A DNA stretch of 10,392 nt, taken from NCBI GenBank assembly GCA_902797015.1, contig CADBRG010000098.1, positions 1-10,392 on the forward strand, written 5' to 3'. The number at the start of each line of letters is the position of its first letter. Positions within the stretch are counted from its first letter, which is position 1. The position numbers and the translations under genes were made by a program. The DNA comes from an uncultured Lachnospiraceae bacterium. GTDB taxonomy: Bacteria > Bacillota > Clostridia > Lachnospirales > Lachnospiraceae. Below the pieces are notes generated by a model. The model saw only the letters and a program-made list of their open reading frames with translations, was not told the origin of the DNA and did not search any database. Below, piece by piece: positions 7,955 through 10,392 of this stretch.

Positions 7955-8448
7955 TATTTTCCCTCGCTGTTAATATAATTAACCAGTCCTTCGCATGCGA
8001 TGATCTTCTGCATGAACGGCGGGAATGCCTGTCCCTGGAAAGACTGTCCTGTTGTCTTATCTGTAATGACGCCGCTGTCAAAATCCACCTCGACCTCATC
8101 TCCTGCCTGAATCGCCTGTGCTGCTTCCGGACACTCGATGATCGGCAGACCGATATTGATCGAGTTGCGATAAAAGATCCGTGCAAAGGTCTCTGCGATC
8201 ACACAGCTGATACCGGATGCCTTGATCGCGATCGGCGCATGTTCTCTTGAAGAACCGCATCCAAAGTTTTTCGCTGCGACCATGATATCACCTTCATGCA
8301 CGTTTTTCACAAAATCAATATCAATGTCTTCCATACAATGCGTTGCCAGTTCCTTTGGATCTGACGAGTTCAGATATCTTGCAGGGATGATGACATCTGT
8401 ATCGACGTTATCACCATATTTAAATACTCTTCCGCTTGCTGCTTTCAT
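7954..8448 (-). CDS. leuD: 3-isopropylmalate dehydratase small subunit
   Basis: LeuD pairs with LeuC to isomerise 2-isopropylmalate to 3-isopropylmalate in leucine synthesis. The 164 residues are the normal length for the HacB-like small subunit. Markers are [14 protein letters not shown] (14-27), the swivelling-domain start, and [18 protein letters not shown] (60-77), the substrate-selecting loop region. The ATG has a textbook ribosome site (AGGAGG, then AACGCCA) in the 14-nt gap after leuC. Its TAA stop overlaps the thrC start by one base. Partner and neighbour fully support the name, although homoaconitase-type small subunits look much alike. Confidence 0.96.
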   Translation of the reverse strand: MKAASGRVFKYGDNVDTDVIIPARYLNSSDPKELATHCMEDIDIDFVKNVHEGDIMVAAKNFGCGSSREHAPIAIKASGISCVIAETFARIFYRNSINIGLPIIECPEAAQAIQAGDEVEVDFDSGVITDKTTGQSFQGQAFPPFMQKIIACEGLVNYINSEGK

Positions 8449-8462
8449 TGGCGTTCCTCCTG

Positions 8463-9722
8463 TTACAGTTCTTCCGGGCTGCTGATCTTACCTGTCACGG
8501 CACTTGCTGCTGCAACGGCCGGGCTTGCAAGATATACTTCTGAATCAACATGTCCCATTCTGCCGACAAAGTTCCGGTTGGTCGTAGATACACAGCGCTC
8601 GCCCTCTGCCAGAACGCCCATGTATCCGCCCAGGCACGGGCCGCAGGTCGGGGTGCTTACGATCGCACCGGCTTCGATAAAGGTTCTCAGATAGCCTGCT
8701 TCCATTGCCTCCAGATAAATGGTCTGTGTCGCCGGAATGATGATGCAGCGAACGCGGTCCGCTACTTTTTTGCCTTCCAGAATCTCTGCTGCGATACGCA
8801 GATCGGAAATATGACCGTTCGTACAGGATCCGATCACGACCTGATCGATCGGCACTTCGTCGATCTCATCAAAGGTACGGGTATTTTCCGGAAGATGCGG
8901 GAAGGAAACCGTCGGTTTTAACGCAGACAGATCGATCGTGTATTCTGCGGCATATTCTGCATCCTCATCCGCTGCAAACGCCTGGTATTCACGGTCACAG
9001 TGATCCTTCAAATATTCGATCGTCACATCGTCTACCGGGAAGATACCGTTCTTTCCGCCTGCCTCAATTGCCATATTGGCGATCGTGAAACGATCATCCA
9101 TTGTCAGATACTGAATGCCGTCTCCCGTAAATTCCATAGACTGATACAGTGCGCCATCCACACCGATCATGCCGATGATATGCAGGATGATGTCCTTTCC
9201 GCTGATCCATTTGGCCGGCTTTCCGGTCAGTACAAAACGGATCGCCTGCGGCACTTTAAACCATGCCTTTCCGGTCGCCATGCCGGCCGCCATATCCGTA
9301 CTGCCGACGCCTGTGGAAAATGCGCCAAGCGCACCATATGTACAGGTATGGGAATCTGCACCAATGACTACATCGCCTGCTGTTACAAGCCCCTGCTCCG
9401 GAAGCAGTGCATGCTCGATACCCATCTTTCCGACATCAAAGAAATTCGTCACCTGATGCTTGCATGCAAACTCACGAACGCATTTTGTATGCTCTGCAGA
9501 TTTAATATCCTTATTCGGCACAAAATGATCCATTACAAGAGCGATCTTATCCTTGTCAAATACGCCATCCACGTTCATTTTCTCAATCTCATGGATCGCA
9601 ACCGGTGATGTGATATCATTGCCGAGCACCAGATCAAGTCTCGCCTCGATCAGCTGTCCGGCCTCTACATGATCAAGTCCGGCATGTGCGGCAAGGATTT
9701 TTTGTGTCATTGTCATTCCCAT
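8463..9722 (-). CDS. leuC: 3-isopropylmalate dehydratase large subunit
   Basis: LeuC is the [4Fe-4S] subunit of isopropylmalate isomerase, of the aconitase superfamily. From the ATG at 9722 it has 419 residues, matching the shorter HacA-like LeuC type rather than the E. coli form of about 466 residues. The cluster cysteines are C300 in GSCTNG and C360/C363 in [10 protein letters not shown]. Other conserved blocks are [11 protein letters not shown] near the start and [22 protein letters not shown] in the middle. The open frame extends to a TTG at 9743, but that would place the GGAGG ribosome site (9733-9737) inside the gene, so 9722, with a 10-nt spacing, is the better start. ATGs at 9716 and 9710 are alternatives. 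A hairpin at 9751-9780 sits 13 nt upstream of the ribosome site, so leuC expression may depend on read-through or attenuation. Confidence 0.96.
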   Translation of the reverse strand: MGMTMTQKILAAHAGLDHVEAGQLIEARLDLVLGNDITSPVAIHEIEKMNVDGVFDKDKIALVMDHFVPNKDIKSAEHTKCVREFACKHQVTNFFDVGKMGIEHALLPEQGLVTAGDVVIGADSHTCTYGALGAFSTGVGSTDMAAGMATGKAWFKVPQAIRFVLTGKPAKWISGKDIILHIIGMIGVDGALYQSMEFTGDGIQYLTMDDRFTIANMAIEAGGKNGIFPVDDVTIEYLKDHCDREYQAFAADEDAEYAAEYTIDLSALKPTVSFPHLPENTRTFDEIDEVPIDQVVIGSCTNGHISDLRIAAEILEGKKVADRVRCIIIPATQTIYLEAMEAGYLRTFIEAGAIVSTPTCGPCLGGYMGVLAEGERCVSTTNRNFVGRMGHVDSEVYLASPAVAAASAVTGKISSPEEL

Positions 9723-9732
9723 AAAAACTCTT

Positions 9733-9737
9733 CCTCC
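9733..9737 (-). promoter_or_regulatory. Ribosome binding site deciding the leuC start
   Basis: GGAGG on the minus strand lies 10 nt before the ATG at 9722. The longer reading frame from TTG at 9743 would translate through this site and has no ribosome site of its own, so it is rejected. Confidence 0.75.
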
Positions 9738-9750
9738 ATACAATCATGAA

Positions 9751-9780
9751 AACGGGGCTGCGTAAAAACGCAGTCCCGTT
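9751..9780 (-). terminator. Intrinsic-terminator-like hairpin between ilvC and leuC (possible attenuator)
   Basis: A 13-bp stem with one G-U/G-T pair: 9751-9756 pairs with 9775-9780 (AACGGG/CCCGTT) and 9758-9763 with 9768-9773 (CTGCGT/ACGCAG), around a loop of four A/U bases. On the minus strand it is followed by only a short U run (UUUUC), so termination is probably partial. It would end the ilvC transcript. leuC begins within 30 bp downstream and I find no clear promoter between, so partial read-through or regulated antitermination may set leuCD-thrC expression. No leader peptide rich in leucine codons and no T-box sequence is seen. Confidence 0.7.
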
Positions 9781-9794
9781 GGTATTCATTTTGT

Positions 9795-9867
9795 GCGCAT
9801 AAGCTTACGGATCGCTCCGTGCTACGCACTCTCGCGCTCCTACGTCTTTGCGCGGACGCTTATGCGC
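9795..9867 (-). repeat. Folded inverted-repeat element after ilvC (REP/MITE-like, unidentified)
   Basis: A perfect 10-bp inverted repeat, GCGCATAAGC (9795-9804) and GCTTATGCGC (9858-9867), encloses 53 bp that fold further. On the minus strand there is a hairpin ACGGA-GCGA-UCCGU (9807-9820), another GCGC-GAGA-GUGC (9826-9837), both with GNRA tetraloops, and a weaker hairpin UCC...GGA (9838-9856). The element ends one base from the ilvC stop codon, and its base composition is visibly richer in GC than the flanks. It lacks coding potential and is not a tRNA. It could be a dispersed palindromic repeat protecting the ilvC mRNA 3' end, or a structured RNA element. Only one copy is in the window, so repetitiveness is inference. 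Confidence 0.55.
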
Positions 9868-9868
9868 T

Positions 9869-10392
<524 letters not shown>

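Noticed and set aside
9723..9743. leuC start at TTG 9743
   Set aside because: The GGAGG ribosome site would be inside the coding region; the ATG at 9722 is correctly placed behind it.
9723..9790. Short open frame starting near 9788 as a leucine leader peptide
   Set aside because: It has a single leucine codon, no ribosome site, and overlaps leuC out of frame.
9795..9867. tRNA gene suggested by the closing stem and three hairpins
   Set aside because: The 10-bp closing stem, absent anticodon arm and lack of TTCGA-type T-loop or CCA context do not fit a tRNA.

Overview
The window looks like a chromosomal housekeeping and biosynthetic region of a Gram-positive anaerobe of the Clostridia, most likely Lachnospiraceae or a close relative. 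The basis is protein character: a LeuC of about 420 residues (HacA-like type), a PheS with a four-cysteine CxxC insert, a YihY-type membrane protein and an ABC1-type kinase-like protein with a clostridial-looking C-terminus. Strong AGGAGG-type ribosome binding sites and moderate G+C fit this. The genus cannot be fixed from the sequence alone.

One gene lies on the + strand at the left edge: the C-terminal part of an ABC1/AarF/UbiB-like protein (1-780). Everything else is on the minus strand, so it reads right to left. The first minus-strand block is the C-terminal half of ilvC (9869-10392), a compact folded 73-bp inverted-repeat element (9795-9867), an intrinsic-terminator-like hairpin (9751-9780), and then leuC, leuD and thrC. 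ilvC serves valine and isoleucine synthesis, leuCD the leucine branch, and thrC makes threonine, the precursor of isoleucine. This is a branched-chain/threonine amino acid cluster. leuC, leuD and thrC are tightly packed, and thrC starts inside the leuD stop codon.

The second block starts after thrC with a good sigma-A-type promoter (6406-6434). It is followed by a region of about 200 nt that no protein explains well. Its transcript would fold into a 20-bp closing stem with one 2-nt bulge, a large open central bubble, a small GUAA hairpin on the 3' side of the bubble and an apical hairpin arm. It ends in a U-rich tract. Architecture, size and sequence at both ends resemble 6S RNA (ssrS), the RNA that mimics an open promoter and sequesters housekeeping RNA polymerase. 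This is the most interesting unlabelled feature.

Directly after it come yihY-like, pheS, pheT and queA. yihY/pheS and pheT/queA share TGATG stop-start overlaps, and pheS/pheT are 15 nt apart. The block encodes a membrane protein, both subunits of phenylalanyl-tRNA synthetase and the queuosine enzyme QueA, and it ends in a strong intrinsic terminator (779-831) abutting the convergent + strand gene. No T-box leader is visible ahead of pheST. Four starts need correcting relative to the longest open frame or deserve care: leuC at 9722, yihY at 6199, pheS at 5318 and thrC at 7954. No stretch longer than 300 bases lacks a gene. I saw no CRISPR array, insertion sequence, phage gene or defence system.
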